Shown here: piece after piece, positions 37,321 to 47,001 of the stretch
Layout: every line of letters starts with the position of its first letter
How positions within the stretch are numbered: the first letter of the stretch is position 1
Origin: Candidatus Pantoea varia
Lineage (GTDB): Bacteria; Pseudomonadota; Gammaproteobacteria; Enterobacterales; Enterobacteriaceae
Length of the DNA stretch: 64,000 nucleotides
Assembly: GCF_900115075.1 (NCBI RefSeq)
Contig: NZ_FOVG01000003.1
Coordinates: 434,001-498,000, forward strand
Direction: 5' to 3'
Program-made: the position numbers and the translations under genes
The notes under the pieces: model-generated
Database searches by the model: none
Told to the model about the DNA's origin: nothing
What the model saw: only the letters and a program-made list of their open reading frames with translations

Positions 37321-38547
37321 CTACTCCGCGCATAATGTCCGCTGGCCTGCACGCAGAAAAGCGCTGACCAGACCCAGCCAGAGCAGACCGCAAATCAGGT
37401 TCACCAGACTGAAGCCACCGGTGCCGTAACTGAAATACGCGGTTTTGGCGGCTTCAATGCCCAGCGCAATGATCAGAATACTCACCATGCCGAGCATCGC
37501 CGCCACGCTGCCTTTGCCGCCACTGCTGGAAAACAGCGTCATGCGATAGAGTCCGGCGTTAACCAGCCCGGTACCCAAACCGTAGAGACTCATTCCGGCA
37601 GTGAGCCACAGATAGCTTTGCGGGTTCAGCACGGTGGCGGTCACCGCGATTGCCAGCCCGCAGACCACCGGCCAGGCACCGAGTCTTATTGGCTGTTCAA
37701 TCGGCAGACGGCTGGATAAGCGCCCCAGCGTCAGGTTACCTGCAATCATGGCGGCAAAAACGGGCAGCTGAAGCAGGGCATAGTCGATGCGGCTGAGTTG
37801 CGCGCCGTGGATCAAAATCACAGGCGACAGCGCGACCCAGGCGATGCAGGGCACGGTGACCAGTCCGATGGCCAGCGAACCGCGCATCACCTGACGATCT
37901 TTCAGCAATGCCGCGTAACCATTGATAATCGATCGCAACGACAGCGGTTTATGCCGGTCACCCGCCGTTTCAGGCATGGCATACCACAACCCCGCCAGTG
38001 ACAGTGCCGCGACAGCGCCAATCAGCCAGAACAGGGTGCGCCATTCTCCTACGGTTAGAAAAGCCGCGCCCGCCAGCGGACCGGCCAGTGGGGCCAGCAG
38101 GGCGACGTTGGCCATCAGCGCCATCATTTTGATGCTGAGCGACTCCGTAAAGGCTTCCTGCACCGCCGCGTAACCTACCGCACCGATAAAGCAGAGGCTG
38201 ATTCCCTGCAGAAACCGCAGCAGGACGAACTGCTCAATGCTTTGCACCCAGTGCGTCGCCACACACGAGAGCATAAAAAAGGCCACGCCGCTGAGCAGCA
38301 CCGGACGCCGCCCGATACGGTCCGAGAGCGGGCCAAGCAGCCATTGCAGCAGTATGCCACCGGCCAGATAGGCGGTCAGCGAGGTAGAAACCCACTCCGG
38401 CCCGACCTTAAATTCCTGCGTCACCAGCAGCATGCCGGGCTGGATCATGTCGTGGGCGATATAGGTGGCGAATTCAAACAACACCAGCGACAGCGGAAAA
38501 ATCAGATGTCGGCGGGTCAGTTGTGCCACCGGTAGAAAAGAAGCCAT
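37321..38547 (-). CDS. dfoS: MFS exporter, MdfA-like; probable desferrioxamine exporter DfoS
   Basis: About 408 residues and twelve helices. Many blocks are the same as E. coli MdfA (FEFATYIAHDMIQPGML with the membrane Glu, AYLAGGILLQWLLGPLSDRIGRRPV, FLQGISLCFIGAVGYAA). It lies 76 bases after dfoC on the same strand. In Erwinia and Pantoea the permease in this place is called dfoS and is taken to export the siderophore. The start ATG at 38547 fits the homologs; a frame from 38571 adds eight residues. Export of desferrioxamine is an inference from position. Confidence 0.8.
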   Translation of the reverse strand: MASFLPVAQLTRRHLIFPLSLVLFEFATYIAHDMIQPGMLLVTQEFKVGPEWVSTSLTAYLAGGILLQWLLGPLSDRIGRRPVLLSGVAFFMLSCVATHWVQSIEQFVLLRFLQGISLCFIGAVGYAAVQEAFTESLSIKMMALMANVALLAPLAGPLAGAAFLTVGEWRTLFWLIGAVAALSLAGLWYAMPETAGDRHKPLSLRSIINGYAALLKDRQVMRGSLAIGLVTVPCIAWVALSPVILIHGAQLSRIDYALLQLPVFAAMIAGNLTLGRLSSRLPIEQPIRLGAWPVVCGLAIAVTATVLNPQSYLWLTAGMSLYGLGTGLVNAGLYRMTLFSSSGGKGSVAAMLGMVSILIIALGIEAAKTAYFSYGTGGFSLVNLICGLLWLGLVSAFLRAGQRTLCAE

Positions 38548-38623
38548 TACGAATACCTGCAATAAAACCATTAAAAAGCGGCCACCAGGGTGACCGCATA
38601 GTATCAGAGTGACAGTGTAACGA

Positions 38624-40978
38624 TTAACGCCAGCGCGCTATCGGGTTAACCAGCGTGCCAGCGAACTTGAGGTTCTCCGCCGGATCGGCGAGGTTGATCA
38701 TCTGCTGATTATTCGCCAGCTGCAGGCGGTTCAGGCAGGAGCGGGTAAACTCCGGCGCGAACATGTCATAGCGCGCAAACTTAATGGCATGCTCCGGGTG
38801 CGCCTGCTGGTAATCCTTCACGCACTGCGCCACCGCCTGCCAGAATTCTTCCTCGGGCAGCGTTCCTGACTGATGCAGGATCGCGCTGATAAAGCGGAAG
38901 ATGCAGTCAAACACATCGGTAAAGATCGACAGCAATTTGAGGTTCTCGGGCACATCCACCGCCAGACGCTGCACGCCCTCCGGCAGCACCGCATCCGGGT
39001 TCATCACGGCGATCTCTTCGCCGATATCCTTCATGTAAGCACTGACCGGCACGTTGTTCTCCAGCAGCATGATCAGGTTCTCACCGTGCGGCATAAACAC
39101 CAGATCATGCTGATAGAAGCAGTGCAGCAGCGGGCTGAGATAGCAGGTCAGATAGCGATCAATCCACTGCTTCGCAGGCAACCCGGAGTCTGCTATCAGC
39201 GCGGGCAGCAGAGCCTGCTGGTGGTGATCGACGTGCAGGAAAGAGGCCATGGTCATCAGACGCTGACCGGGTTGCAGGCTGGCGGCAGGATTATCGCGCC
39301 ACAGTGCAGCGAACATCTTTTTATAGGCGGAGTCACCTTTGATCGCCTGCTCATAATAGCGGTTGTGATAGCCCACCGCCGCGACTTCGCGCAGGATGCG
39401 GAAATCACAGCGTTTCAGCCACGCATCGCCCGCCACCAGCTGCTCCAGCCAGCCGTTAATGGCAGGTGTCGTTGCCATATAGTAGGGTGACAGACCGCGC
39501 ATAAAGCCCATGTTCAGCACTGACAGAGCGGTTTTCACGTAGCGCTTTGCGGGCTGACTGCGATTAAAGAAGGTGCGGATAGACTGCTGCGCCTGATAAG
39601 CATCGTCCCCGGTGCCCAGATAAACAATATCGTGACTGGCAATGTCCGCTGCAAACACGGTCAGCAGTTTGTTCTGCCACTGCCACGGATGCACCGGCAT
39701 CAGGATATAGTCTTCAACCGCCAGCCCTTTTTTCACCAGCTGAGCATTGAACTGTTCCACGGTGGTGTCGCCCAGCTCGTCACGCATCAGCTGCTCATAG
39801 CTCAGCTCGCTGAGGCTGGAGAAATGCGCGTTGCGGCGGTGAACCGCCACCCAGATGAGGTGAACGGGGGCAGCGGCTTCCGGCGCATAGGCCAGATAAT
39901 CCTGCGCATCGAAGCCAATACGGCCATTGTTGGCGACAAAGCAGGGATGGCCTTCGGTCATCGCCGCTTCTACCGTCTGGAAATCGGCTGCGACCAGCGC
40001 CTGGCTGTCGGGATTATTCTTCTGCAGCTTATACACGCTGCTGCACAGGGTGCTGCTGATCTCCTCCATGTAGGTCGCGAGCAGCGCCTGCGGAATCCCG
40101 ATCTCTCCGTTGAATTCGACGATAAACTTCAGCGCATCCAGCGGCAGATCATGGCCGTTCTCCTGCTTGCGCAGAGAATCCGCGTCGATTTCCCAGTGAT
40201 CCAGCGCCAGCTGCGACGCCCGGAAATGGTAACTCGCTTCACCGCCCGGCACCGCCAGCTGATAAGTTCCGTTACCGGATGCCTGCGGGGTAATGATTTT
40301 TTCATGCGCGAATTCGGCAATCGCTTTGCGGATCAGCATGCGGTTTGCCTGCGTCCAGTTGTCGCCCGTCAGATGCGTGCCGTCGGTCAGTGAAGAGGGG
40401 GTGTTCATAGTCTGCGACTCCTGCTGTAACGCGTGTTGATAATCTTCCCGCTGGCAAAAGGCCAGCCAGGCGGTTTTATGGCCCATGTCGATGGTGTGCT
40501 GGTAGCGGAATCCAGCGCGTTTATTCAGCACGTGAATTTTTTCATTGCGCACGTCCGGCTCCACCACGACACGGTTTACCTCCGGGCGGCTGAACATGTA
40601 GTCCATCACCAGCGTGAAAACCTGCCAGCTAAAGGCCTTGATGGGCTGGCTGGCCGGGGCAATCAGAATGTGCATGCCGTAATCATCGGGTGCGGCCGGG
40701 TAGAATTTACCGACCTCATCATCACCGGCGCGGTAGCACTCAATCAGACAGACGGGTTCGTCATTGCAGCAGCCAATCAATGCCGCATGGGGATCGGATG
40801 CGGTCAGCGTCTGATAAAACTCCGCGACCTGCTCCAGGCTCTGCTGCTGCATCCCCCAGAAGCGAGCGTAATCGCGGGTGACCCAGCTGTGGATCAGCGG
40901 CGCATCACTGCCGAGCATTGGCCTCAGGGTAAACTGGCCTGCGGGACGGGCCGCACTGAACAGCGGTTGTAAACTCAT
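38624..40978 (-). CDS. dfoC: Desferrioxamine synthetase DfoC (acyltransferase + NIS synthetase fusion)
   Basis: 784 residues. Residues ~1-190 form an AlcB/IucB-type acyltransferase (DYGMHILIAPASQPIKAFSW, RVVVEPDVRNEKIHVLNKRAGF) that acylates N-hydroxycadaverine with a succinyl group. Residues ~195-784 are an IucA/IucC-type NRPS-independent siderophore synthetase with HPWQW, KTALSVLNMGFMRGLSP and HGENLIML in the ATP-binding part. It joins and cyclises the units to desferrioxamine (E type in relatives). The two activities are separate proteins (DesC, DesD) in Streptomyces; the fusion is typical of Erwinia and Pantoea. It lies one base after dfoA. Confidence 0.94.
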   Translation of the reverse strand: MSLQPLFSAARPAGQFTLRPMLGSDAPLIHSWVTRDYARFWGMQQQSLEQVAEFYQTLTASDPHAALIGCCNDEPVCLIECYRAGDDEVGKFYPAAPDDYGMHILIAPASQPIKAFSWQVFTLVMDYMFSRPEVNRVVVEPDVRNEKIHVLNKRAGFRYQHTIDMGHKTAWLAFCQREDYQHALQQESQTMNTPSSLTDGTHLTGDNWTQANRMLIRKAIAEFAHEKIITPQASGNGTYQLAVPGGEASYHFRASQLALDHWEIDADSLRKQENGHDLPLDALKFIVEFNGEIGIPQALLATYMEEISSTLCSSVYKLQKNNPDSQALVAADFQTVEAAMTEGHPCFVANNGRIGFDAQDYLAYAPEAAAPVHLIWVAVHRRNAHFSSLSELSYEQLMRDELGDTTVEQFNAQLVKKGLAVEDYILMPVHPWQWQNKLLTVFAADIASHDIVYLGTGDDAYQAQQSIRTFFNRSQPAKRYVKTALSVLNMGFMRGLSPYYMATTPAINGWLEQLVAGDAWLKRCDFRILREVAAVGYHNRYYEQAIKGDSAYKKMFAALWRDNPAASLQPGQRLMTMASFLHVDHHQQALLPALIADSGLPAKQWIDRYLTCYLSPLLHCFYQHDLVFMPHGENLIMLLENNVPVSAYMKDIGEEIAVMNPDAVLPEGVQRLAVDVPENLKLLSIFTDVFDCIFRFISAILHQSGTLPEEEFWQAVAQCVKDYQQAHPEHAIKFARYDMFAPEFTRSCLNRLQLANNQQMINLADPAENLKFAGTLVNPIARWR

Positions 40979-40979
40979 C

Positions 40980-42272
40980 TCAGTGCTCCGATTTAGCCGG
41001 GAAGGTCTGGAAGGCGATCTGACGCTCGATGGGATAAACCTCGCGTCCGGTCAGTTCACGCAGCAGCACCGAGTTGCGGTAGCAGGCCATGCCAAGATCA
41101 GGCGTGACAAAGCCATGGGTATGCAGTTCGGCGTTCTGCACGAAGATCTGATTGTGATGGTCGATGCTGTAGTTGCGCTGCACGTCATAGCGGCCTTTCT
41201 CATCCCAGCGCAGGCGGGCGTGGATACCCTCTAAAAACATCGGTGGCTGGTAGTGATAGCCGGTCGCCATTACCAGTCCTTCGGTGCGACGGGTGAAGGT
41301 GCAATCCTGCTCCTCCTGATGCAGCGTCAGCTCGAACTCGCCCTGTGGCAGCCAGCGCATGGCGGTCAGCGCCGAATGAGTGAAGAGATTGACGTTGAGA
41401 TCGCCGTCGAGCTGTTTGACATACATCAGGTCGTAAATGTCATTGATTAAGCTGCTGTTAATCCCCTTGTAGAGATTCTTGTGGCGCGCATTCAGCTCGT
41501 CTCGGGTGCTGGCGGGCAGGGCGTGGAAATAATCCACCCACTCCGGCGAGGTCATCTCCAGCGTCAGCTTGGTGTACTCCAGCGGATAGAAGCGCGGCGC
41601 GCGGGTGATCCAGTTGAGCTGATAGCCAAAGCGGTCGATATCGGTCAGCAGGTCGTAGTAGATTTCCGCCGCGCTCTGGCCGCTGCCCAGCACGGTAATC
41701 GAACGCTTCTGCTGCAGTTCTGCTTTGTTGGCCAGATAGTGGCTGGAATGCGTCAGGCGCTGGCGGTGCGGCTGGCTGCACTCCGGCATCCAGGCTTTTG
41801 GCCCGGTGCCGAGCACCAGCTGACGCGCCTGATAGCGCTGCTTCTCTCCGCTTCGGGTGTCGGTGACCTGAAGGTGATAGATGCCGGCCGCTTCATCGAA
41901 GCTGACATACTCGACGTGGCTGTTCCAGCGCAGGTTGGAAAGGCGCGAGCTGGCCCACTGACAGTACTGGTTATACTCTTTGCGCATCAGGAAGAAGTCT
42001 TCACGGATATAAAAAGAGTATAGTTTCCCTTTTTCCTTCATATAGTTAAGCAAGCTGTAAGGGCTGGTCGGATCGGCGAGCGTCACCAGATCGGCCATAA
42101 ACGGCGTCTGCAGATGGGCACTTTCCAGCATCATGCCGGTATGCCAGTCAAAGCCCGGATTCTCATCCAGGAAAATACCGTTCAGTCCCTCAACCGGCTC
42201 GCTCAGACAGGCCAGGCTCAGGTTGAAGGGACCGATGCCGATGCCAATAAAATCGTAAACAGGATTATTCAT
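40980..42272 (-). CDS. dfoA: Cadaverine N-monooxygenase DfoA
   Basis: A 430-residue flavin N-hydroxylating monooxygenase of the IucD/DesB group. The FAD motif is IGIGIGPFNLSLACL (residues ~9-22), the NADPH motif TVLGSGQSAAEIYYDL (~195-210), and the C-terminal substrate/FAD motif VMATGYHYQ. It hydroxylates cadaverine with NADPH and O2, the second step to desferrioxamine. It lies one base after dfoJ and one before dfoC. Confidence 0.94.
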   Translation of the reverse strand: MNNPVYDFIGIGIGPFNLSLACLSEPVEGLNGIFLDENPGFDWHTGMMLESAHLQTPFMADLVTLADPTSPYSLLNYMKEKGKLYSFYIREDFFLMRKEYNQYCQWASSRLSNLRWNSHVEYVSFDEAAGIYHLQVTDTRSGEKQRYQARQLVLGTGPKAWMPECSQPHRQRLTHSSHYLANKAELQQKRSITVLGSGQSAAEIYYDLLTDIDRFGYQLNWITRAPRFYPLEYTKLTLEMTSPEWVDYFHALPASTRDELNARHKNLYKGINSSLINDIYDLMYVKQLDGDLNVNLFTHSALTAMRWLPQGEFELTLHQEEQDCTFTRRTEGLVMATGYHYQPPMFLEGIHARLRWDEKGRYDVQRNYSIDHHNQIFVQNAELHTHGFVTPDLGMACYRNSVLLRELTGREVYPIERQIAFQTFPAKSEH

Positions 42273-42273
42273 T

Positions 42274-43836
42274 TCAGATCGCTCCCTGATTCGCCGCGCT
42301 CAGCGCAGAGGCACGAACCTGCTCGCGGCCATAATGCGCAATCAGGCTCAACACATCTTCGATGTCGGCAATGGTGGTCGTGGGATTTAACAGGGTAAAT
42401 TTCAGATACTGACGTCCATCGACTTTAGTTCCGGCGATCACCGCATTACCGGAGCGGAAGAGTGCTTTACGGATAGCAGCGTTGATCTCATCGGTCTGCG
42501 CGTCGCTGGCATGTTTGCCGGGAACGTAGCGGAAAATCTGAGTAGTCAGCTCAGGCGCGTGCAGCACTTCAATGGCCGGATGCGCCGTTAACAGCTGGTG
42601 AGCGGCCTGTGTCAGATCTATCAGGGTATCGAAGGCATCGCCCAGCGCCGCCGGGCCCATCACGCGCAGTGTCAGCCACATTTTCAGCGCATCAAAACGG
42701 CGGGTGGTCTGAATGCTTTTGTTGACCAGATTCGGCGTGCCTTCCTGCTGTGCGCTGAGTGGATTGAGGTAATCCGCATGGTGCGTAACATGCTTCAGGT
42801 TATGGCTGTCACGCACAAAGAACGCGCCGCAGCTGACGGTCTGGAAGAATGATTTGTGATAATCGACGGTGACGGAATCCGCGCGCTCGATGCCATTCAG
42901 GCGTGAGCGATGGTTCTCAGAGACCAGCAGGCCACAGCCATAAGCGGCGTCAACGTGCATCCACAAACCATAATCGTCACAGAGACGGGCGATTTCCGGT
43001 AGCGGATCGATGCTGCCAAAGTCTGTGGTGCCGCTGGTGGCGACCACAGCAATCGGAATTAGCCCTTCACTGCGGCAGCGCGCGATCTCCTGCGCCAGGC
43101 ACCCGGCGTCCATCCGGTAATGGTCATCGTGATCAACGGCGATAACCGCGTCATAGCCCAGTCCCAGAATCGCCATCGACTTCTGGATGCTGAAGTGGCT
43201 GAGTTTCGAGGTGAACACCCGCCATTTCGATGCGGTCTCAGGCAGGCCGCGATGTTTAATCAGGTGTCCCGGATGATGCGCCGAACACCAGCTGTCACGC
43301 GCCAGCAGCATCGCCATCAGGTTGGATTGGGTGCCGCCGCTGGTGAAGATCCCATCGGAGCCGGCAGGCAGGCCAATGCGGCCAAGCGTCCAGTCGATCA
43401 CCTTCTGCTCAATCAGCGTGCCGCCTGCGCTCTGATCCCAGGTATCGACCGAGCTGTTTACCGCCGCCATAATCTGCTCTGCCATCAGAGAGGGCAGGAC
43501 GACCGGGCAATTCAGGTGCGCCAGGTATTTTGGATGGTGGAACCAGACTGCGTCACGAAGATAGAGCTGGCTCAACTCCGCAAGCGCATCATCGTTGTTG
43601 CCCAGCGGCCGATCAAGATCGACTTCACTGAACTCCGCCGCCAGTTCGTGGGGCAGAATACCGCTGAAGGGTTTTTCTACGCCGGTTACCGTGCGGGTCA
43701 TCAGCGCCAGCACCTCCTGAGTCTGCTGCGACCAGGCCGCCAGTTGCTGATCGTTAAAAATGGCCGTTTCAGCACCGCTGGCATTGGAGGCTGGCGTCAG
43801 ATCCCGTGCTGCCTGAGTGGATGAGCGTAAAAGCAT
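42274..43836 (-). CDS. dfoJ: Lysine decarboxylase DfoJ, PLP-dependent
   Basis: A 520-residue group II (glutamate-decarboxylase-like) PLP enzyme. The cofactor lysine is Lys328 (VDYHKSFF) and the ring-nitrogen Asp is Asp296 (HVDAAYG); GIFTSGGTQSNLMAM binds the phosphate. It makes cadaverine from lysine, the first step of desferrioxamine synthesis. It is the first gene of dfoJACS. The Fur box 216 bases before the start shows control by iron. Confidence 0.94.
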   Translation of the reverse strand: MLLRSSTQAARDLTPASNASGAETAIFNDQQLAAWSQQTQEVLALMTRTVTGVEKPFSGILPHELAAEFSEVDLDRPLGNNDDALAELSQLYLRDAVWFHHPKYLAHLNCPVVLPSLMAEQIMAAVNSSVDTWDQSAGGTLIEQKVIDWTLGRIGLPAGSDGIFTSGGTQSNLMAMLLARDSWCSAHHPGHLIKHRGLPETASKWRVFTSKLSHFSIQKSMAILGLGYDAVIAVDHDDHYRMDAGCLAQEIARCRSEGLIPIAVVATSGTTDFGSIDPLPEIARLCDDYGLWMHVDAAYGCGLLVSENHRSRLNGIERADSVTVDYHKSFFQTVSCGAFFVRDSHNLKHVTHHADYLNPLSAQQEGTPNLVNKSIQTTRRFDALKMWLTLRVMGPAALGDAFDTLIDLTQAAHQLLTAHPAIEVLHAPELTTQIFRYVPGKHASDAQTDEINAAIRKALFRSGNAVIAGTKVDGRQYLKFTLLNPTTTIADIEDVLSLIAHYGREQVRASALSAANQGAI

Positions 43837-44051
43837 ATTCAGTTCCTGTGCGTTAATACCGATAACCCTGCCGACATAAAGTCAGCAGCGTAGGATGTCC
43901 GCTCAACAACTCCAGTAAACATAAAACTAACTAACCAGATAAAAACCCTGACAGTTCTGTGGACCAGGGTTTTCACCTTAAAAAGAGAAAATTCCGCATA
44001 CTATTTGTGGATATGGCAGCGTTTAACGCTTTGTTATATGCGGATGAGAGT

Positions 44052-44070
44052 GTAAATGTTAATCATTATC
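44052..44070 (-). promoter_or_regulatory. Fur box of the dfoJACS operon
   Basis: GTAAATGTTAATCATTATC agrees with the consensus GATAATGATAATCATTATC at 16 of 19 positions. It lies upstream of dfoJ, so the siderophore operon should be repressed by Fur-iron. Confidence 0.88.
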
Positions 44071-44338
44071 ATTCAAATGTTTTGTTGTTAAATTTTATTT
44101 ATTAGCGAACCTAATGTGGAAAATGTGACGAAGATCACTTTATGCGATCGGAATAGTCCTTTTTTTGCTGAGATCAGTGCCAGCACATGTCAGGTAATGG
44201 AGGTTGCGATCGGTGACTACCCATCAGGGGTGGGAAAAAATAGCGGGAATAGAGAATGTGGTTAACGCTAAGCAAGGTTAATTCTAATGGGTACCAGGGC
44301 GTGATTTAAGCGGAGCCGCTAAGTGATTTAACAGAAAC

Positions 44339-44369
44339 ACCCGGAAAGGACTCATTGCCCTTTCCGGGT
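44339..44369 (-). terminator. Terminator of the ascorbate-type PTS operon
   Basis: The stem ACCCGGAAAGG/CCTTTCCGGGT (11 bp) lies 18 bases after the stop codon of the IIC gene. On the minus strand only GTTTCT follows, so the T run is weak, but the hairpin is strong. Confidence 0.65.
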
Positions 44370-44386
44370 TGCATAACGCGTTCTGA

Positions 44387-45760
44387 TTACCCTGCGTTCG
44401 TTTCAGCAGGCACTTTCTTTTTGGCCATGAAGTTATAAATCACTAACAGGCCAAAAATACCGGTGATGATCAGGGTGATGGTTCCCTTATCCATAAAGTG
44501 AGCCATATTACCCAGCAGGATACCTGTCACGCCGAAGTCGGTATCCGAGAAAGTGGTGTTGGTCAGTCCAATCTGTCCGAGTACCGGCAGCAGGGCGACC
44601 GGCAGGAAGGTAATTAACAGGCCATGAGCAAAGGCACCGCAAATCGCTCCACGCTTGCCACCCGTCGCATTACCAAATACGCCCGCTGTGGCACCACAGA
44701 AGAAGTGAGGAACCACACCCGGCAGAATCAGTACCCAATGCAGCTGACCGAGAACAAACAGTCCCACCAGACCACCGACAAAGCTGGAGATAAAGCCAAC
44801 CAGCACCGCGTTCGGGGCATAAGGGAAGACGATCGGGCAATCCAGCGCAGGTCTGGCGTCCGGCACCAGCTTTTCTGAAAAGCCAGTAAAGGCCGGGACG
44901 ATTTCAGCCAGAATTAAGCGCACACCCTGCAGAATGATAAAGACGCCCGCCGCAAAGGTAATGGCCTGGATAAAGGAGTAAACAAGGTAGTTCTGACCAT
45001 GGCTGAAGTTGGCCTCCACATACTCTTTACCTGCAGAGACTGACAGGATGAGGTAAATAATCATCATTGTTAGCGAGATGGAGATCGTACTGTCGCGCAA
45101 AAAACTGAGGTTTTTTGGCATGTTCATTTCTTCAGTGGATTTAGAGCCTTTACCCACTAAAGAGCCGATCCAGCCCGATAAGACATAACCAATGGTGCCG
45201 GTATGCGCCAGGGCGACCTGGTCACCTCCGATGATCTTACGCATATAGGGCTGAGCGATCGCCGGGAAGGTGGCCATCAGAATACCTAACAGCAGTGACC
45301 CGGTGTAAATAAGCTGAATGCCTTCAAAACCAGCAACCGATAAAATAATCGCGATCATACAGGCCATATAGAACGTCACATGCCCTGAAAGATAGATATA
45401 TTTCAGTCGGGTGAAGCGGGCGACAATGATATTGGCGACCATACCGAAGGCCATGATCATCGTGGTTGGCGCGCCATATTTTGCCAGTGCGATAGAGACC
45501 ATCGCTTCGTTATTAGGAATGATGCCCTGAACATCAAACGCATGTTTGAAAATGTCGCCCAGTGGCGTCAGGGAACCGACCAGAACGGTCGCTCCGCCTG
45601 CCAGCACCAGAAAGCCCAGAATGGTTTTTACCGTGCCCTTGATGACATCAGGAAACGGTTTTTTCTGCGCAATCAGTCCAAAACATGCCACCAGACCCAC
45701 TAATATTGAGGGCACTTTCAGCACATCGACGACAAACTGCAAAAGATTTTGAGTAAACAT
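44387..45760 (-). CDS. ulaA: Ascorbate-type PTS permease, IIC component (UlaA/SgaT family)
   Basis: A 457-residue membrane protein with about eleven helices and the family blocks GGATVLVGSLTPLGDIF, GHVTFYMACM, GDQVALAHTGTIGYVLSGWIG and VVPHFFCGATAGVFGNATGG. It translocates and phosphorylates ascorbate or a related sugar acid, using IIA and IIB from the two genes before it. The catabolic genes ulaDEF are not next to it, so the substrate may differ. The start ATG has GAGG upstream. Confidence 0.88.
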   Translation of the reverse strand: MFTQNLLQFVVDVLKVPSILVGLVACFGLIAQKKPFPDVIKGTVKTILGFLVLAGGATVLVGSLTPLGDIFKHAFDVQGIIPNNEAMVSIALAKYGAPTTMIMAFGMVANIIVARFTRLKYIYLSGHVTFYMACMIAIILSVAGFEGIQLIYTGSLLLGILMATFPAIAQPYMRKIIGGDQVALAHTGTIGYVLSGWIGSLVGKGSKSTEEMNMPKNLSFLRDSTISISLTMMIIYLILSVSAGKEYVEANFSHGQNYLVYSFIQAITFAAGVFIILQGVRLILAEIVPAFTGFSEKLVPDARPALDCPIVFPYAPNAVLVGFISSFVGGLVGLFVLGQLHWVLILPGVVPHFFCGATAGVFGNATGGKRGAICGAFAHGLLITFLPVALLPVLGQIGLTNTTFSDTDFGVTGILLGNMAHFMDKGTITLIITGIFGLLVIYNFMAKKKVPAETNAG

Positions 45761-45799
45761 ATTAACCTCGAGGGTAAGGTGTTTATCTAATTATTAGCG

Positions 45800-46072
45800 T
45801 CAGTTTTTCTCAAAATACTCGCGTATTTTTTGCTCTACTTCTTTCAGGTCAATGATGTTGTTGATGATGATGACTTTCTGTTCCGGAAGGTTGGCGCTGT
45901 AGGCAATATCTTTCGCCATAACAAACACATCCGCCACATCGGGGGTGACTGAACCAAGATCAGAGTGTTCGACTTCCGCTTCAACACCGATTGTTTTAAG
46001 CACTTTCTTGATGTTCATTTCCATCATGAAGCTGCTACCCAGACCTGAACCACACACCGCCATAATTTTCAT
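45800..46072 (-). CDS. ulaB: Ascorbate-type PTS IIB component (UlaB family)
   Basis: About 90 residues. The phosphorylated Cys7 lies in the P-loop MKIMAVCGSGLGSSFM. It passes phosphate from IIA to the sugar in IIC. The ATG at 46072 has TGAGG seven bases upstream; a start four codons earlier at 46084 is possible but less well placed. Confidence 0.9.
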   Translation of the reverse strand: MKIMAVCGSGLGSSFMMEMNIKKVLKTIGVEAEVEHSDLGSVTPDVADVFVMAKDIAYSANLPEQKVIIINNIIDLKEVEQKIREYFEKN

Positions 46073-46120
46073 ATCTAACCTCATTATCTGTTGATCAAAA
46101 GTCGTGTTTAAGCGGGCAGT

Positions 46121-46570
46121 TCAGACGCCCGATAAAATCGTCGTGAGCGCTTCTTTGCTGGTGGCATTGAAGAGCTGAGCCATGATCTCTTCATCGGACA
46201 GAACCTCTGCCAGCTCGGAAATCATTTCGATATGGCTATTACTGTCCGGCGCAGCAAACATAAATATGGCTTTCACCGGATCGTTCTCGTCGGAATCAAA
46301 CTTCACGGGGGTGCCCAGCAGCACAATCGACAACCCCAGTTTATGTGCGCCCTGTTCCGGGCGGGCGTGGGGCATGGCAATTTGCGGCGCGATAACAAAA
46401 AAAGGACCGATCTCCTCTTTCTGGCGAATGATCGCATCTATGTACTCCTGCGAGATTGCGCCCTCAGTGAGCAGAGGACGCCCCGCAATGTCCAATGCTT
46501 CCTGCCAGTCAGCAACGCTTTCGACGTACTGGATTTTCTCGTTGTTTAACCACTTAGCCAGGTGTGACAT
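46121..46570 (-). CDS. ulaC: Ascorbate-type PTS IIA component (UlaC family, mannitol-type IIA)
   Basis: A 149-residue IIA of the fructose/mannitol class with the phospho-acceptor His68 in APQIAMPHARPEQGA. It takes phosphate from HPr and gives it to IIB. It is the first gene of the IIA-IIB-IIC operon, with a strong AGGAGGAG site, and is divergent from a GntR regulator. Confidence 0.9.
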   Translation of the reverse strand: MSHLAKWLNNEKIQYVESVADWQEALDIAGRPLLTEGAISQEYIDAIIRQKEEIGPFFVIAPQIAMPHARPEQGAHKLGLSIVLLGTPVKFDSDENDPVKAIFMFAAPDSNSHIEMISELAEVLSDEEIMAQLFNATSKEALTTILSGV

Positions 46571-47001
46571 CGCTTTGCTCCTCCTGAAAAATGCCTGGGT
46601 ATGTACAGTTAGTTAGTGAGAAATACTCTCTTAACCCCTTTGAAACAGAACCGGCTGACAGCCGAATTCCACTCGAAGTACAGGAAAACAAAGGGGGTAA
46701 GTTTCGTAAAAGAGCGTGTTCTCAACCCGTTAAGATAAAAATAGTTTCTCACTGTGGAGCTAAAGTTATATTTCACTTTAGTCATCACATCTGTACATGT
46801 TAAAGATGTCTAGTCATCCTGATGATGTCCTTCGACGTGTATGGACACAACATGTAAAGTTAAAATATTGCTGAACAGGCTTAACATCCGTGCCAATTTG
46901 CCAGGTTGATCACATTTTCAGCCAGTCGCAGTGGTACTCATCCGGCAATGTCAGGCAGAACTGTACTGACACGGATTAGAGGGAGCCTGTCCTTCACTCA
47001 A
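46571..47001. promoter_or_regulatory. Divergent control region between PTS operon and gntR-type gene
   Basis: About 430 bases with no gene. Candidate operators are GTGTATGGACAC (46837-46848, inverted repeat) and ACATGT followed by AAAG at 46795 and 46850. These are suggestions by eye only. Confidence 0.4.

Larger units (their letters stand above)
43837..44386. other. Control region before dfoJ and after the ula-type operon
   Basis: About 550 bases. It contains the dfo promoter with a strong Fur box and the ula-side terminator. No credible gene is seen. Confidence 0.6.
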
